From Auricularia sp. M13 (taxonomy: Eukaryota; Basidiomycota; Agaricomycetes; Auriculariales; Auriculariaceae), in NCBI GenBank assembly GCA_037042915.1, contig CM073195.1:3348001-3412000 (forward strand): 64,000 bases of DNA, read 5' to 3'. The position numbers were made by a program, and so were the translations under genes. The notes beneath the pieces are model-generated. The model worked only from the letters and a program-made list of their open reading frames with translations, was not told the DNA's origin and made no database searches. Within the stretch, counting starts at the first letter, position 1, and each line of letters opens with the position of its first letter. This document shows, one piece after another, positions 63,561-64,000 of the stretch.

Positions 63561-64000
63561 CTACTTCATCCTCTTCGCCCGATGCTCGTTGTTCCCGCTT
63601 CCTCCGTTCTTCCTCTTCTTGCCATTACTACCATCATCTCCCCCATCTCCCCCCTCTGAAACGGTTTCTTCCCCCGTACTGCCTGTACCCTCGCTGTCAT
63701 CACCTTTTTTGGTCTCGGTGCTTCCCTCGATCGTCTTACTGCCGCTCGCGCCATTGTCCATCGGCCCGTAATCCGATGCTTTCAGATCGCCCCAGGTCAT
63801 TGCGGAGCGCCATATGTCCATCGGCAGCACTTCCAGCCGCACGACTTTCAGCTGGAAAATGCGCTTGTTGTCCATCTTCATGTTCCACCTGTAGCCAGTC
63901 AGTAACACGCCGTACGACGGCGCGTCTGTTCACGCACATGACCATTTCAACATCTACCCTGACCCAGCGACCATCGTAAAGCTCCCGCCTCAGTTGAGGC
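63561..64000 (-). CDS. 3' end of an unrecognised gene with an acidic/basic tail
   Basis: Exons complement(join(63561..63888,63938..>64000)) supply the last ~130 residues; the rest lies to the right of the window. The readable protein is QLRRELYDGRWVRVDVEMVM, WNMKMDNKRIFQLKVVRLEVLP, then a Ser/Gly/Glu-rich linker and a basic end GKKRKNGGSGNNEHRAKRMK that looks like a nuclear localisation signal. Intron 63889..63937 (49 nt) joins in frame with good GT..AG ends. I recognise no domain and assign no function. Confidence 0.55.

Overview
The window is nuclear DNA from a filamentous basidiomycete, most likely an Agaricomycete; I do not name a species. The evidence is short introns (mostly 44-79 nt, GT-AG with a few GC-AG), genes with many and very small exons, compact spacing on both strands, an intron-containing tRNA, a DASH-complex Ask1 gene and lineage-typical families (F-box/LRR-like proteins, SRPK-like and Agaricomycete-type kinases, GIMAP-like GTPases). 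No virus, rRNA, CRISPR array or intact transposon was seen. All exon structures were read by eye from splice signals, reading frame and family conservation; no transcript data were available.

Layout. 0-6 kb: 3' part of a secreted S33/TAP-like hydrolase, then two tandem SRPK-like kinases on the minus strand. 6-14 kb: a disordered nuclear-type protein, V-ATPase subunit c, a class III CoA-transferase, and convergently a tannase/feruloyl esterase. 14-18 kb: tRNA-Met(CAT), an ornithine cyclodeaminase/mu-crystallin protein, and a complete TAP-like hydrolase. 18-26 kb: DASH subunit Ask1, 2-oxoglutarate dehydrogenase E1 and a zinc-type alcohol dehydrogenase. 26-34 kb: an Agaricomycete-type kinase, a third and broken TAP-like copy, ETF-beta, an F-box protein and Bud32. 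34-40 kb: GH20 hexosaminidase and an Ent3-type epsin whose long introns hold unusual sequence. 40-50 kb: a frame-disrupted lineage-specific gene, an O-methyltransferase, a secreted protein with a duplicated Kre9-like domain, and two related F-box genes flanking a wax-synthase-like acyltransferase. 50-64 kb: Eaf6, a 17-exon GH79 glycosidase, a Derlin, a small secreted protein, two tandem GIMAP-like GTPases, indoleamine 2,3-dioxygenase and the 3' end of an unrecognised gene.

How the genes relate. Most are independent single-copy housekeeping genes (V-ATPase, TCA cycle, kinetochore, KEOPS, NuA4, ERAD, trafficking) mixed with secreted hydrolases (TAP-like, tannase, GH20, GH79) that fit a saprotrophic or plant-associated life. 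Local duplication is the main dynamic: TAP-like x3 (one dead), SRPK-like x2, F-box x2, GTPase x2 and a domain duplicated inside one gene. Several enzymes touch lysine/tryptophan/glutaryl-CoA catabolism (CoA-transferase, ETF-beta, IDO, possibly the mu-crystallin protein), but nothing shows that they form a cluster.

No clearly new biological system was found. The most unusual features are an 8-nt exon in ETF-beta, a 17-exon GH79 gene with several very small exons, a run of GC-AG introns, and the tandem coiled-coil GTPases.
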